In this document: positions 31,542-43,663 of the stretch, one piece after another
Numbering within the stretch: position 1 is the first letter of the stretch
Layout of the letters: each line of letters opens with the position of its first letter
Assembly: GCF_003286085.1 (NCBI RefSeq)
Contig: NW_020825366.1
Coordinates: 186,001 to 250,000, forward strand
Length of the DNA: 64,000 nucleotides
DNA from: Drosophila persimilis
Taxonomy: Eukaryota > Arthropoda > Insecta > Diptera > Drosophilidae
Reading direction: 5' to 3'
Translations under genes and position numbers: made by a program
Notes under the pieces: generated by a model
Told to the model about the DNA's origin: nothing
The model's input: only the letters and a program-made list of their open reading frames with translations
The model's database searches: none

Positions 31542-31786
31542 TAATTTTTTAGTATGGCCATACATAAATATAAACCATAAAAATATACTATTCCGCATTT
31601 ATATTCAAATAACTTTTAAATTTTATCAATATTAATTAAAATTCAATATTCTAATAATTGACTAAAAAAGAAAAAAATATATATATAAATTGTCTTTTTA
31701 AGAATACATAACTCGTATACATATATAGTAAAAGCTAAAAATAAAATAACTTCATTATATTACGTTATTTTTCAAAAGGAGGGAGA

Positions 31787-32265
31787 TGTAGTATGCTCAT
31801 ATTAAAGTAAAGTAAAGTATTCATTATTTCGAATACCCACTGTACCGACGGTACTTAAAGAATACACACTGTAACACTTTGTTTCAGTGTTTACGTAACA
31901 ATAAAGTCCCAGACATTCTGGGTGATCGTATTACGATTCACTCAAGAATGCCTCGAGCGACCCAAGTGCAGCGTCAGCATGTTCCCATGACTTGACGGGA
32001 CTAATATACATGCATACACACATATATCTTCCCTCGCGCTCTCGCTGCCAACAGCGCTGAGCATATACATATTAACATATAAGAGATAAGAACACATAGT
32101 TCTGCCGCTCCGCTGCCGGCGTCACTGGCAGCGCAGCTCCGCGGCTTTTGGCTTACAAAAGCCCAAACCACAATTGTAAAAGACAGAACAGAAATCACAA
32201 TAAAACAGATCGGAGGGTTGAGCCCCAACGATCCAACAAAAAGGATTTGAACATTTCATTTTACA
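31787..32265 (+). repeat. 412-like LTR, duplicate copy
   Basis: 479 bp with the same termini as 28273-28751. It reached this place by the tandem duplication and not by transposition, since its left neighbour is again pol and its right neighbour again NHL sequence. Confidence 0.9.
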
Positions 32266-33240
32266 GACCACATGACCTTCGGATGTGATCTTCAAGCCGC
32301 AGCAACGTGAAACATTCAGTTGAGGAAACTCGGAGACCGACTTGAAATCACCGTCGCTCCCGTAGCAGGTCACATGGAAGCGATATCCATGGGTATCCCC
32401 AATGAGCAAATCCCCAGCACTGGATATATCAATGCCCGTGGGGTAGCAGGATACCCTCTCGTTGCCAATGCGATAGAGGAATTCGCCACTGTCCTTGAAA
32501 ACGGCCACGCCATGAGCCTTCATATCGCAAAGGTAGAAAACATTGTCGCGTATGGCTATGTCCGAGGGTTCACGCACAAAGACACTGCAGTCGAACCAGT
32601 GCAACAGCATACCCTCCTCGGATATAACAAAGACAGTCGGCGAGACACTATCGACGGCCACAATATGACCCTTGGTGCTGACAGCCAACCCGGTCACAAT
32701 ATCCATAAACCTGATGGAAATCTTGAACATATATGTGCCGCACTTAGAGAAGATCTGCATGCGAGAGCGTCCATTGCCGCGATCGCAGACAACGAAATTT
32801 CCATTGTGTTGGAAGACAGCCACTTTGCGGGGATAAAAAAGCTGGCCGTTCCGCTTGCCGGCATCGCCAAACTGGAACTTCAGGGCTCCCATTTTGGCGT
32901 ATACAGCGATTCGGTGATTTTTCGAATCGGCAACAATGATGTCCTCGCCGATGCCCAAGCAAAAGCCATTCGGTGCATTTAATTGTCCATTGCCCGCACC
33001 CAGGCAGCCAAATTTCCACCCGATCTTCATGGGAGTGGCCTTACTGTGAACGGCGCTTAAACTGTTGACAGAAGAATTGGCATCTGGCAGGCAGTAACCA
33101 TTATTGTTGTTGAGTCCCACTTGGGCTGGTGCCTGGAGCGCCTGTTCGACCTCTTGCTGCTGCTGTTGTTGTTTAGCAAAACTTGGTCCGGCCCTATCCT
33201 CAGTCAAGGAGTTGGACATCAGTACATGAAAATTGGCCAT
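32266..33240 (-). pseudogene. NHL copy C, truncated by an LTR
   Basis: Duplicate of the main part of copy B. Starts at the conserved ATG (33238-33240) and loses the last ~17 residues to the LTR, with a possible chimeric tail ending near 32122. Private changes compared with copies A and B include D98G and F303S. No C-terminal partner exists for this copy. Confidence 0.85.
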
Positions 33241-33343
33241 TCTTGAGCATGCTAAAAAAGTTGAATGCTTGGTATTTTTTTTTTTATTTACTTAACAAGA
33301 ATTTAAATGCAGAAATTATATGGCGGTCGGATATGGTTTTTTT

Positions 33344-34463
33344 ATACCCGATACTCAAAATGAGTATTGGGGTATATTAGATTTGTGGTAAAAGTGGATG
33401 TGTGTAACGTCCAGAAGGAATCGTTTCCGACCCTATAAAGTATATATATTCTTGATCAGCATCAATAGCCGAGTCGATTGAGCCCTGTCTGTCTGTCCGT
33501 CCGTCCGTCCGTCCGTCTGTCCGTCTGTCCGTCTGTCCGTCCCCTTCAGCGCCTAATGCTCAAAGACTATAAAAGCTAGAACAACGATGTTTTGGATCCA
33601 GACTTCTGTGATATGTCACTGCTCCAAAAATATTTCAAAACTTTGCCCCGCCCACTTCCGCCCCCACAAAGGGCGAAAATCTGTGGCATCCACAATTTCG
33701 ACGATACGAGAAAACTAAAAACGCAGAATCGTAGAAGATGACTATATCTTCTAGAGTGCAAAATCTGAACCAGATCGTATAATTATTATAGCCAGAATCA
33801 CGAAAACAATTTCACTCTTTCTCGCTCTGTCTCACTCTAACACACAGGTTTCATGGTCGGTTTTGCCAATTGCAAAATATGAGTTCAAGGATCTCAGAAC
33901 CTATAAAAGCCAGAGCAACCAAATTTGGTATCCACACTCCTGTGATATCGAACCTTGACCGTTTCATGTCCAAATTTCGCCACACCCCCTTCCGCCCCCG
34001 CAAAGGACGAAAATCTGAGGCAACCACAAATCTCAGAGACTATTAAGGCTAGAGTAACCAAATTTGGTACACACACTCCTTTAAGATGTCACTATAAAAC
34101 TTATATCTCAGAATTTCGCCCCACCCCCATCCGCCCCCACAAAGGACGAAAATCTGTTGCATCCACAATATTGCAGATTTGAGAAAACTAAAAACGCAGA
34201 ATCATAGATAATGACCATATCTATTAGATTGCTGAATCTGGACCAGATCAGATAATTTTTATAGCCAAAAGGAACAAATCAATTTGCAGTGGCTACGCAG
34301 CGCCCGACGTCACGCTCAGACTGATTTTCTGTCTCTCTCGCACGCACTCTTTGTCGTGTCGTTAAATATTAGCGGCGTCTGCCGGAGGAGAGCCATACTG
34401 ACTTAGTATCGGGTATAACTCTAGAGTTGCGGTGTCCGCAGCAACTCACAACGTTCCCCCTCG
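33344..34463 (+). mobile_element. DINE-1 element at site A, second unit
   Basis: Full-length duplicate of 29829-30940, with a longer (GTCY)n array (about 33490-33541). First member of a DINE-1/spacer series running to 37914. Confidence 0.85.
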
Positions 34464-34808
34464 TTTTCATTGAATTTCAGAAAGTTTTAAATTCCCTGAA
34501 TCAAAAGTCAAACCTTATTGAAAATATTTCATTTTTCCATCTGAATATGAATTTTCTTATACCTCATGTACAACCGCGAAATTTTGTTTGCATGTAGATT
34601 CTTGATTAATTGATCTACATGATCGATCCTTAGGTCCAATCGTGTTCACTGTTAATGTAGCCATCAAGCTTTTCTTCTTTTTAATCTAAATCTACTTATT
34701 TTTTTTGCACTAACCCTTGCACAACCACTTTTCTCGTACTTCAATTGCCGGCTAACTCGCTTCGCTCACTTACGCAGATTTGATTAAAATATTGGACGAA
34801 TACTTTTT
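34464..34808. repeat. NHL 5' spacer segment, array unit 1
   Basis: About 345 bp from TTTTCATTG (right side of site A) to GAATACTTTTT (left side of site B). Repeated at 35017-35361, 36466-36810 and 42080-42424. No gene. Confidence 0.85.
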
Positions 34809-35016
34809 ATACCCGATACTCAAAATGAGTATTGGGGTATATTAGATTTGTGGTAAAAGTGGATGTGTGTAACGTCCAGAAGGAATCGTTTCCGACCCTA
34901 TAAAGTATATATATTCTTGATCAGCATCAATAGCCGAGTCGATTGAGCCCTGTCTGTCTGTCCGTCCGTCCGTCTAGAGTTGCGGTGTCCGCAGCAACTC
35001 ACAACGTTCCCCCTCG
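34809..35016 (+). mobile_element. DINE-1 element with large internal deletion
   Basis: Only the 5' ~170 bp (to the GTCC/GTCY microsatellite) and the 3' ~45 bp remain, joined at CCGTCCGTC/TAGAGTTGCGG. Both termini are present. Confidence 0.85.
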
Positions 35017-35361
35017 TTTTCATTGAATTTCAGAAAGTTTTAAATTCCCTGAATCAAAAGTCAAACCTTATTGAAAATATTTCATTTTTCCATCTGAATA
35101 TGAATTTTCTTATACCTCATGTACAACCGCGAAATTTTGTTTGCATGTAGATTCTTGATTAATTGATCTACATGATCGATCCTTAGGTCCAATCGTGTTC
35201 ACTGTTAATGTAGCCATCAAGCTTTTCTTCTTTTTAATCTAAATCTACTTATTTTTTTTGCACTAACCCTTGCACAACCACTTTTCTCGTACTTCAATTG
35301 CCGGCTAACTCGCTTCGCTCACTTACGCAGATTTGATTAAAATATTGGACGAATACTTTTT
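35017..35361. repeat. NHL 5' spacer segment, array unit 2
   Basis: Same segment as 34464-34808, flanked on both sides by DINE-1 termini. No gene. Confidence 0.85.
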
Positions 35362-36465
35362 ATACCCGATACTCAAAATGAGTATTGGGGTATATTAGAT
35401 TTGTGGTAAAAGTGGATGTGTGTAACGTCCAGAAGGAATCGTTTCCGACCCTATAAAGTATATATATTCTTGATCAGCATCAATAGCCGAGTCGATTGAG
35501 CCCTGTCTGTCTGTCCGTCCGTCCGTCTGTCCGTCTGTCCGTCCCCTTCAGCGCCTAATGCTCAAAGACTATAAAAGCTAGAACAACGATGTTTTGGATC
35601 CAGACTTCTGTGATATGTCACTGCTCCAAAAATATTTCAAAACTTTGCCCCGCCCACTTCCGCCCCCACAAAGGGCGAAAATCTGTGGCATCCACAATTT
35701 CGACGATACGAGAAAACTAAAAACGCAGAATCGTAGAAGATGACTATATCTTCTAGAGTGCAAAATCTGAACCAGATCGTATAATTATTATAGCCAGAAT
35801 CACGAAAACAATTTCACTCTTTCTCGCTCTGTCTCACTCTAACACACAGGTTTCATGGTCGGTTTTGCCAATTGCAAAATATGAGTTCAAGGATCTCAGA
35901 ACCTATAAAAGCCAGAGCAACCAAATTTGGTATCCACACTCCTGTGATATCGAACCTTGACCGTTTCATGTCCAAATTTCGCCACACCCCCTTCCGCCCC
36001 CGCAAAGGACGAAAATCTGAGGCAACCACAAATCTCAGAGACTATTAAGGCTAGAGTAACCAAATTTGGTACACACACTCCTTTAAGATGTCACTATAAA
36101 ACGTATATCTCAGAATTTCGCCCCACCCCCATCCGCCCCCACAAAGGACGAAAATCTGTTGCATCCACAATATTGCAGATTTGAGAAAACTAAAAACGCA
36201 GAATCATAGATAATGACCATATCTATTAGATTGCTGAATCTGGATCAGATCAGATAATTTTTATAGCCAAAAGGAACAAATCAATTTGCAGTGGCTACGC
36301 AGCGCCCGACGTCACGCTCAGACTGATTTTCTGTCTCTCTCGCACGCACTCTTTGTCGTGTCGTTAAATATTAGCGGCGTCTGCCGGAGGAGAGCCATAC
36401 TGACTTAGTATCGGGTATAACTCTAGAGTTGCGGTGTCCGCAGCAACTCACAACGTTCCCCCTCG
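35362..36465 (+). mobile_element. DINE-1 element, array unit
   Basis: Full-length (about 1104 bp) with both ends, microsatellite and 3' hairpin. Confidence 0.85.
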
Positions 36466-36810
36466 TTTTCATTGAATTTCAGAAAGTTTTAAATTCCCTG
36501 AATCAAAAGTCAAACCTTATTGAAAATATTTCATTTTTCCATCTGAATATGAATTTTCTTATACCTCATGTACAACCGCGAAATTTTGTTTGCATGTAGA
36601 TTCTTGATTAATTGATCTACATGATCGATCCTTAGGTCCAATCGTGTTCACTGTTAATGTAGCCATCAAGCTTTTCTTCTTTTTAATCTAAATCTACTTA
36701 TTTTTTTTGCACTAACCCTTGCACAACCACTTTTCTCGTACTTCAATTGCCGGCTAACTCGCTTCGCTCACTTACGCAGATTTGATTAAAATATTGGACG
36801 AATACTTTTT
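36466..36810. repeat. NHL 5' spacer segment, array unit 3
   Basis: Third copy of the ~345-bp segment. No gene. Confidence 0.85.
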
Positions 36811-37914
36811 ATACCCGATACTCAAAATGAGTATTGGGGTATATTAGATTTGTGGTAAAAGTGGATGTGTGTAACGTCCAGAAGGAATCGTTTCCGACCC
36901 TATAAAGTATATATATTCTTGATCAGCATCAATAGCCGAGTCGATTGAGCCCTGTCTGTCTGTCCGTCCGTCCGTCTGTCCGTCTGTCCGTCCCCTTCAG
37001 CGCCTAATGCTCAAAGACTATAAAAGCTAGAACAACGATGTTTTGGATCCAGACTTCTGTGATATGTCACTGCTCCAAAAATATTTCAAAACTTTGCCCC
37101 GCCCACTTCCGCCCCCACAAAGGGCGAAAATCTGTGGCATCCACAATTTCGACGATACGAGAAAACTAAAAACGCAGAATCGTAGAAGATGACTATATCT
37201 TCTAGAGTGCAAAATCTGAACCAGATCGTATAATTATTATAGCCAGAATCACGAAAACAATTTCACTCTTTCTCGCTCTGTCTCACTCTAACACACAGGT
37301 TTCATGGTCGGTTTTGCCAATTGCAAAATATGAGTTCAAGGATCTCAGAACCTATAAAAGCCAGAGCAACCAAATTTGGTATCCACACTCCTGTGATATC
37401 GAACCTTGACCGTTTCATGTCCAAATTTCGCCACACCCCCTTCCGCCCCCGCAAAGGACGAAAATCTGAGGCAACCACAAATCTCAGAGACTATTAAGGC
37501 TAGAGTAACCAAATTTGGTGCACACACTCCTTTAAGATGTCACTATAAAACGTATATCTCAGAATTTCGCCCCACCCCCATCCGCCCCCACAAAGGACGA
37601 AAATCTGTTGCATCCACAATATTGCAGATTTGAGAAAACTAAAAACGCAGAATCATAGATAATGACCATATCTATTAGATTGCTGAATCTGGATCAGATC
37701 AGACCATTTTTTTAGCCAAAAGAAACAAATCAATTTGCAGTGGCTACGCAGCGCCCGACGTCACGCTCAGACTGATTTTCTGTCTCTCTCGCACGCACTC
37801 TTTGTCGTGTCGTTAAATATTAGCGGCGTCTGCCGGAGGAGAGCCATACTGACTTAGTATCGGGTATAACCTTAGAGTTGCGGTGTCCGCAGCAACTCAC
37901 AACGTTCCCCCTCG
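36811..37914 (+). mobile_element. DINE-1 element at T-run site B
   Basis: Left flank GAATACTTTTT and right flank TTTTTCTTAGACCC are the two sides of site B. This copy therefore marks the right end of the DINE-1/spacer array. Confidence 0.85.
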
Positions 37915-38041
37915 TTTTTCTTAGACCCGTACTGTATGCTCATTTACACAAAAGTCTGACGATAATAATGACGAAAGTCCGATCACAAAAGATTGTTAAC
38001 TTTGACATTTAATCCCCAGGCACTCTAGATCAAGAAAAAAA
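37915..38041. other. Spacer right of site B
   Basis: Conserved non-coding sequence from CTTAGACCCG to the old DINE-1 start. No gene. Confidence 0.6.
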
Positions 38042-38810
38042 CTAGGGGGAACGTTCTGAGTTGCTGCTGCAACCGAAAATCTATATTTATCCCCGAAACA
38101 TAGTCAGTATTGCTCTCTTCCATCCAGTGCTGCCGATTGCGCATTTTTTGCCTTTTTTTAAGACCAAATGCAGGAAAAATTTGTGAATTGTGGAAAGGGA
38201 GAATTCTGGATTTTTATACCCGATACTCTGTTCGTCTGTCCGTCAGTTCATCCCTCTGAGCGCGTAGTGCTCAGAGACTATAAGAGCCAGAGCAACGACA
38301 TTTTGTATTCAGACTTCTATAATATGTCACTGGTACAAGTATATTTCAAAACTTCGCCCCGCCCCCTTCCGCCCATACAAAGAACGACAATCTGTGGCAT
38401 CCACAATTTCAAAGATACGAGAAACCAAAAAAAACGAGTGGGCATGTTGTGACTGGACTGAACGTGACGTCGGGCGCTGCGTAGCCACTGCAAATTGATT
38501 TGTTGATTTACGCTACGAAAATGATCCGAACTAAATCAGTTCTCTATGATTGTGCGTTTTTAGTTTTCTCGAATCTGCAATATTGTGGATGCGAAATGGG
38601 TGGGGTGAAATTTTGAGATATACGTTTTATAGTGAGATCTAAAAGAAGTGTGGATACCTAATTTGAATACTCTAGCCTTAATAGTCTCTGAGATTTGTGG
38701 ATGCCCCAGATTTACGTCCTTTGCGGGGATGGAAGGGGGTGTGGCGTTTTCTTGATGCTGGCTATAATAATGATACGATCCGATTCAGATTCTGCAGTCT
38801 AAAAGATATG
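38042..38810 (-). mobile_element. Old DINE-1-like element, unit D
   Basis: Same diverged copy and nested fragment as 16336-17104, ending at the BEL remnant. Confidence 0.7.
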
Positions 38811-39286
38811 AGGTCTTGAGGGTCACGACGTCAAACCCAAATGTGACCACATGTGGTCCGACTCCAAGACTGTCTTAGCATGGATTAAATCAGATAACAA
38901 AAAATATAAGCCATTTGTAGGACACATAATTGACGAGATACTTCGAGGCAACAAGGTTGGAAGATTGGCATTGGGTGCCTACTAAGGATAACCCGGCAGA
39001 CTTTGGCACCAAACTCAGATCTGGAACTCGAGAAACATAGACGCAAGTCTATGAAATCTAGGAACTTCAGACGTTGGTGACACGGAACTGGAAGTAAGAT
39101 GCAAGTTTACGTTATCAATAAATGAGATGTCTTCAGATGGATCTGTCAATATCATATTCAGGGAGTTGCTGGAAAGGTTATCTTCATTTACAAGGCTGAT
39201 GCGTGCTGTCGCTTGGGTCTACAGGATGTGTGATCGTAAGACCAAACGAAAAGTCTACCTTGATGTAGCTGAAATTAAAGAAGCTG
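38811..39286 (+). pseudogene. BEL/Pao remnant, truncated, unit D
   Basis: Same structure and deletion junction as 17105-17580. RNase H motifs are split by a frameshift. Confidence 0.75.
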
Positions 39287-39642
39287 GTTTTCTCGTATCG
39301 TCGAAATTGTGGATGCCACAGATTTTCGCCCTTTGTGGGGGCGGAAGTGGGCGGCGCAAAGTTTTGAAATATTTTTGTAGCAGTGACATATCACAGAAGT
39401 CTGGATCCAAAACATCGTTGCTCTAGCTCTTATAGTCTTTGAGCACTAGGCGCTGAAGGGGACGGACAGACGTACAGACGGACGGACGGACAGACAGACA
39501 GGGCTCAATCGACTCGGCTATTGATGCTGATCGAGAATATATATACTTTATAGGGTCGGAAACGATTCCTTCTGGACGTTACACACATCCACTTTTACCA
39601 CAAATCTAATATACCCCAATACTCATTTTGAGTATCGGGTAT
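39287..39642 (-). mobile_element. DINE-1 terminal part, unit D
   Basis: Core, microsatellite and GTATCGGGTAT end. Joined to the BEL remnant by the shared deletion. Confidence 0.75.
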
Positions 39643-39907
39643 AATTATCACACTATGAAAAGACAAGAAGAAAAATGGTCACAATATGAAAAGACAATAA
39701 GGTAACATTAGTTTGAGCAGTCGATAAAAGATCGGGGAGAAAAGACGAAGCGTGCGTAGATACATATAAGAATAAAATGTATTAAACTCCTTTTGCAAAT
39801 AGGAAATAAAACGCAACCAACGCCTAAGTACCGATGAAGATAAGCGATTGTGTGTTTATCCGCAATTCTCACGATCCCGGACACAACAGGGTGTTATCTT
39901 ATAATCA
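39643..39907 (-). other. 3' flank of NHL gene copy D
   Basis: Conserved AT-rich downstream sequence. No gene seen. Confidence 0.5.
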
Positions 39908-40936
39908 CTAGACATACAGCAGATCCATCACAAGAACTTGATGGTTATTCTTGGCCAGAGTGACCACATGACCTTCGGATGTGATCTTCAAGCCGCAGCA
40001 ACGTGAAACATTCAGTTGAGGAAACTCGAAGACCGACTTGAAAACACCGTCGCTCCCGTAGCAGGTCACATGGAAGCGATATCCATGGGTATCCCCAATG
40101 AGCAAATCCCCAGCACTGGATATATCAATGCCCGTGGGGTAGCAGGATACCCTCTCGTTGCCAATGCGATAGAGGAATTCGCCACTGTCCTTGAAAACGG
40201 CCACGCCATGAGCCTTCATATCGCAAAGGTAGAAAACATTGTCGCGTATGGCTATGTCTGAGGGTTCACGCACAAAGACACTGCAGTCGAACCAGTGCAA
40301 CAGCATACCCTCCTCGGATATAACAAAGACAGTCGGCGAGACACTATCGACGGCCACAATATGACCCTTGGTGCTGACAGCCAACCCGGTCACAATATCC
40401 ATAAACCTGATGGAAATCTTGAACATATATGTGCCGCACTTAGAGAAGATCTGCATGCGAGAGCGTCCATTGCCGCGATCGCAGACAACGAAATTTCCAT
40501 TGTGTTGGAAGACAGCCACTTTGCGGGGATAAAAAAGCTGGCCGTTCCGCTTGCCGGCATCGCCAAACTGGAACTTCAGGGCTCCCATTTTGGCGTATAC
40601 AGCGATTCGGTGATTTTTCGAATCGGCAACAATGATGTCCTCGTCGATGCCCAAGCAAAAGCCATTCGGTGCATTTAATTGTCCATTTCCCGCACCCAGG
40701 CAGCCAAATTTCCACCCGATCTTCATGGGAGTGGCCTTACTGTGAACGGCGCTTAAACTGTTGACAGAAGAATTGGCATCTGGCAGGCAGTAACCATTAT
40801 TGTTGTTGAGTCCCACTTGGGCTGGTGCCTGGAGCGCCTGTTCGACCTCTTGCTGCTGCTGTTGTTGTTTAGCAAAACTTGGTCCGGCCCTATCCTCAGT
40901 CAAGGAGTTGGACATCAGTACATGAAAATTGGCCAT
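39908..40936 (-). CDS. Mei-P26-like NHL-domain protein, copy D (intact)
   Basis: Complete 342-residue frame with the same domain plan as copy A: poly-Q leader, then NHL propeller from about residue 76. It differs by D298V, shared with copies E and F, which groups D, E and F. The conserved ATG is at 40934-40936. The frame is also open 18 codons further upstream into a DINE-1 terminus, but only to a TTG, so I reject that extension. Its 5' flank is replaced by a DINE-1 only ~40 bp upstream, so any native promoter is displaced by about 1.1 kb and the DINE-1 may supply regulatory sequence. Confidence 0.8.
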   Translation of the reverse strand: MANFHVLMSNSLTEDRAGPSFAKQQQQQQEVEQALQAPAQVGLNNNNGYCLPDANSSVNSLSAVHSKATPMKIGWKFGCLGAGNGQLNAPNGFCLGIDEDIIVADSKNHRIAVYAKMGALKFQFGDAGKRNGQLFYPRKVAVFQHNGNFVVCDRGNGRSRMQIFSKCGTYMFKISIRFMDIVTGLAVSTKGHIVAVDSVSPTVFVISEEGMLLHWFDCSVFVREPSDIAIRDNVFYLCDMKAHGVAVFKDSGEFLYRIGNERVSCYPTGIDISSAGDLLIGDTHGYRFHVTCYGSDGVFKSVFEFPQLNVSRCCGLKITSEGHVVTLAKNNHQVLVMDLLYV

Positions 40937-40975
40937 TCTTGAGCATGCTAAAAAAGTTGAATGCTTGGTATTTTT

Positions 40976-42079
40976 ATACCCGATACTCAAAATGAGTATT
41001 GGGGTATATTAGATTTGTGGTAAAAGTGGATGTGTGTAACGTCCAGAAGGAATCGTTTCCGACCCTATAAAGTATATATATTCTTGATCAGCATCAATAG
41101 CCGAGTCGATTGAGCCCTGTCTGTCTGTCCGTCCGTCCGTCTGTCCGTCTGTCCGTCCCCTTCAGCGCCTAATGCTCAAAGACTATAAGAGCTAGAACAA
41201 CGATGTTTTGGATCCAGACTTCTGTGATATGTCACTGCTCCAAAAATATTTCAAAACTTTGCCCCGCCCACTTCCGCCCCCACAAAGGGCGAAAATCTGT
41301 GGCATCCACAATTTCGACGATACGAGAAAACTAAAAACGCAGAATCGTAGAAGATGACTATATCTTCTAGAGTGCAAAATCTGAACCAGATCGTATAATT
41401 ATTATAGCCAGAATCACGAAAACAATTTCACTCTTTCCCGCTCTGTCTCACTCTAACACACAGGTTTCATGGTCGGTTTTGCCAATTGCAAAATATGAGT
41501 TCAAGGATCTCAGAACCTATAAAAGCCAGAGCAACCAAATTTGGTATCCACACTCCTGTGATATCGAACCTTGACCGTTTCATGTCCAAATTTCGCCACA
41601 CCCCCTTCCGCCCCCGCAAAGGACGAAAATCTGAGGCAACCACAAATCTCAGAGACTATTAAGGCTAGAGTAACCAAATTTGGTACACACACTCCTTTAA
41701 GATGTCACTATAAAACGTATATCTCAGAATTTCGCCCCACCCCCATCCGCCCCCACAAAGGACGAAAATCTGTTGCATCCACAATATTGCAGATTTGAGA
41801 AAACTAAAAACGCAGAATCATAGATAATGACCATATCTATTAGATTGCTGAATCTGGATCAGATCAGACCATTTTTTTAGCCAAAAGGAACAAATCAATT
41901 TGCAGTGGCTACGCAGCGCCCGACGTCACGCTCAGACTGATTTTCTGTCTCTCTCGCACGCACTCTTTGTCGTGTCGTTAAATATTAGCGGCGTCTGCCG
42001 GAGGAGAGCCATACTGACTTAGTATCGGGTATAACTCTAGAGTTGCGGTGTCCGCAGCAACTCACAACGTTCCCCCTCG
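40976..42079 (+). mobile_element. DINE-1 element joining sites Z and A, unit D
   Basis: Left flank is site Z (GGTATTTTT) and right flank is site A (TTTTCATTG). The ~90 bp normally between these sites is missing. Full-length element. Fits exchange between DINE-1 copies at Z and A. Confidence 0.85.
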
Positions 42080-42424
42080 TTTTCATTGAATTTCAGAAAG
42101 TTTTAAATTCCCTGAATCAAAAGTCAAACCTTATTGAAAATATTTCATTTTTCCATCTGAATATGAATTTTCTTATACCTCATGTACAACCGCGAAATTT
42201 TGTTTGCATGTAGATTCTTGATTAATTGATCTACATGATCGATCCTTAGGTCCAATCGTGTTCACTGTTAATGTAGCCATCAAGCTTTTCTTCTTTTTAA
42301 TCTAAATCTACTTATTTTTTTTGCACTAACCCTTGCACAACCACTTTTCTCGTACTTCAATTGCCGGCTAACTCGCTTCGCTCACTTACGCAGATTTGAT
42401 TAAAATATTGGACGAATACTTTTT
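42080..42424. repeat. NHL 5' spacer segment between two DINE-1 copies, unit D/E
   Basis: The same ~345-bp segment as at 34464. No gene. Confidence 0.85.
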
Positions 42425-43535
42425 ATACCCGATACTCAAAATGAGTATTGGGGTATATTAGATTTGTGGTAAAAGTGGATGTGTGTAACGTCCAGAAGGA
42501 ATCGTTTCCGACCCTATAAAGTATATATATTCTTGATCAGCATCAATAGCCGAGTCGATTGAGCCCTGTCTGTCTGTCCGTCCGTCCGTCTGTCCGTCTG
42601 TCCGTCTGTCCGTCCCCTTCAGCGCCTAATGCTCAAAGACTATAAGAGCTAGAACAACGATGTTTTGGATCCAGACTTCTGTGATATGTCACTGCTCCAA
42701 AAATATTTCAAAACTTTGCCCCGCCCACTTCCGCCCCCACAAAGGGCGAAAATCTGTGGCATCCACAATTTCGACGATACGAGAAAACTAAAAACGCAGA
42801 ATCGTAGAAGATACCTATATCTTCTAGAGTGCGAAATCTGAACCAGATCGTATAATTATTACAGCCAGAATCACGAAAACAATTTCACTCTTTCTCGCTC
42901 TGTCTCACTCTAACACACAGGTTTCATGGTCGGTTTTGCCAATTGCAAAATATGAGTTCAAGGATCTCAGAACCTATAAAAGCCAGAGCAACCAAATTTG
43001 GTATCCACACTCCTGTGATATCGGACCTTGACCGTTTCCTGTCCAAATTTCGCCACACCCCCTTCCGCCCCCGCAAAGGACGAAAATCTGAGGCAACCAC
43101 AAATCTCAGAGACTATTAAGGCTAGAGTAACCAAATTTGGTGCACACACTCCTTTAAGATGTCACTATAAAACGTATATCTCAGAATTTCGCCCCACCCC
43201 CATCCGCCCCCACAAAGGACGAAAATCTGTTGCATCCACAATATTGCAGATTTGAGAAAACTAAAAACGCAGAATCATAGATAATGACCATATCTATTAG
43301 ATTGCTGAATCTGGATCAGATCAGACCATTTTTTTAGCCAAAAGAAACAAATCAATTTGCAGTGGCTACGCAGCGCCCGACGTCACGCTCAGACTGATTT
43401 TCTGTCTCTCTCGCACGCACTCTTTGTCGTGTCGTTAAATATTAGCGGCGTCTGCCGGAGGAGAGCCATACTGACTTAGTATCGGGTATAACCTTAGAGT
43501 TGCGGTGTCCGCAGCAACTCACAACGTTCCCCCTC
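42425..43535 (+). mobile_element. DINE-1 element at T-run site B, unit E
   Basis: Full-length. Shares private variants with 36811-37914 (CCTTAGAGTTG near the 3' end, AGCCAAAAGAAAC), showing that the two are duplicates. Confidence 0.85.
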
Positions 43536-43663
43536 GTTTTTCTTAGACCCGTACTGTATGCTCATTTACACAAAAGTCTGACGATAATAATGACGAAAGT
43601 CCGATCACAAAAGATTGTTAACTTTGACATTTAATCCCCAGGCACTCTAGATCAAGAAAAAAA
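43536..43663. other. Spacer right of site B, unit E
   Basis: Same as 37915-38041. No gene. Confidence 0.6.

Larger units (their letters stand above)
31251..34773. repeat. Second copy of a ~3.51-kb tandem duplication (first copy 27737-31250)
   Basis: Repeats, in order, the integrase C-terminus, retroelement 3' UTR, 3' LTR, NHL main part, DINE-1 and spacer. Differences are few: homopolymer and microsatellite length plus scattered substitutions. Junction GCTCACTTAC/TCTAAAGAG, with TTAC present at both parental ends. Confidence 0.9.

Noticed and set aside
40937-40990. 18-codon N-terminal extension of NHL copy D (and E)
   Set aside because: Begins at TTG within a DINE-1 end and is not shared by copies A, B, C or F.
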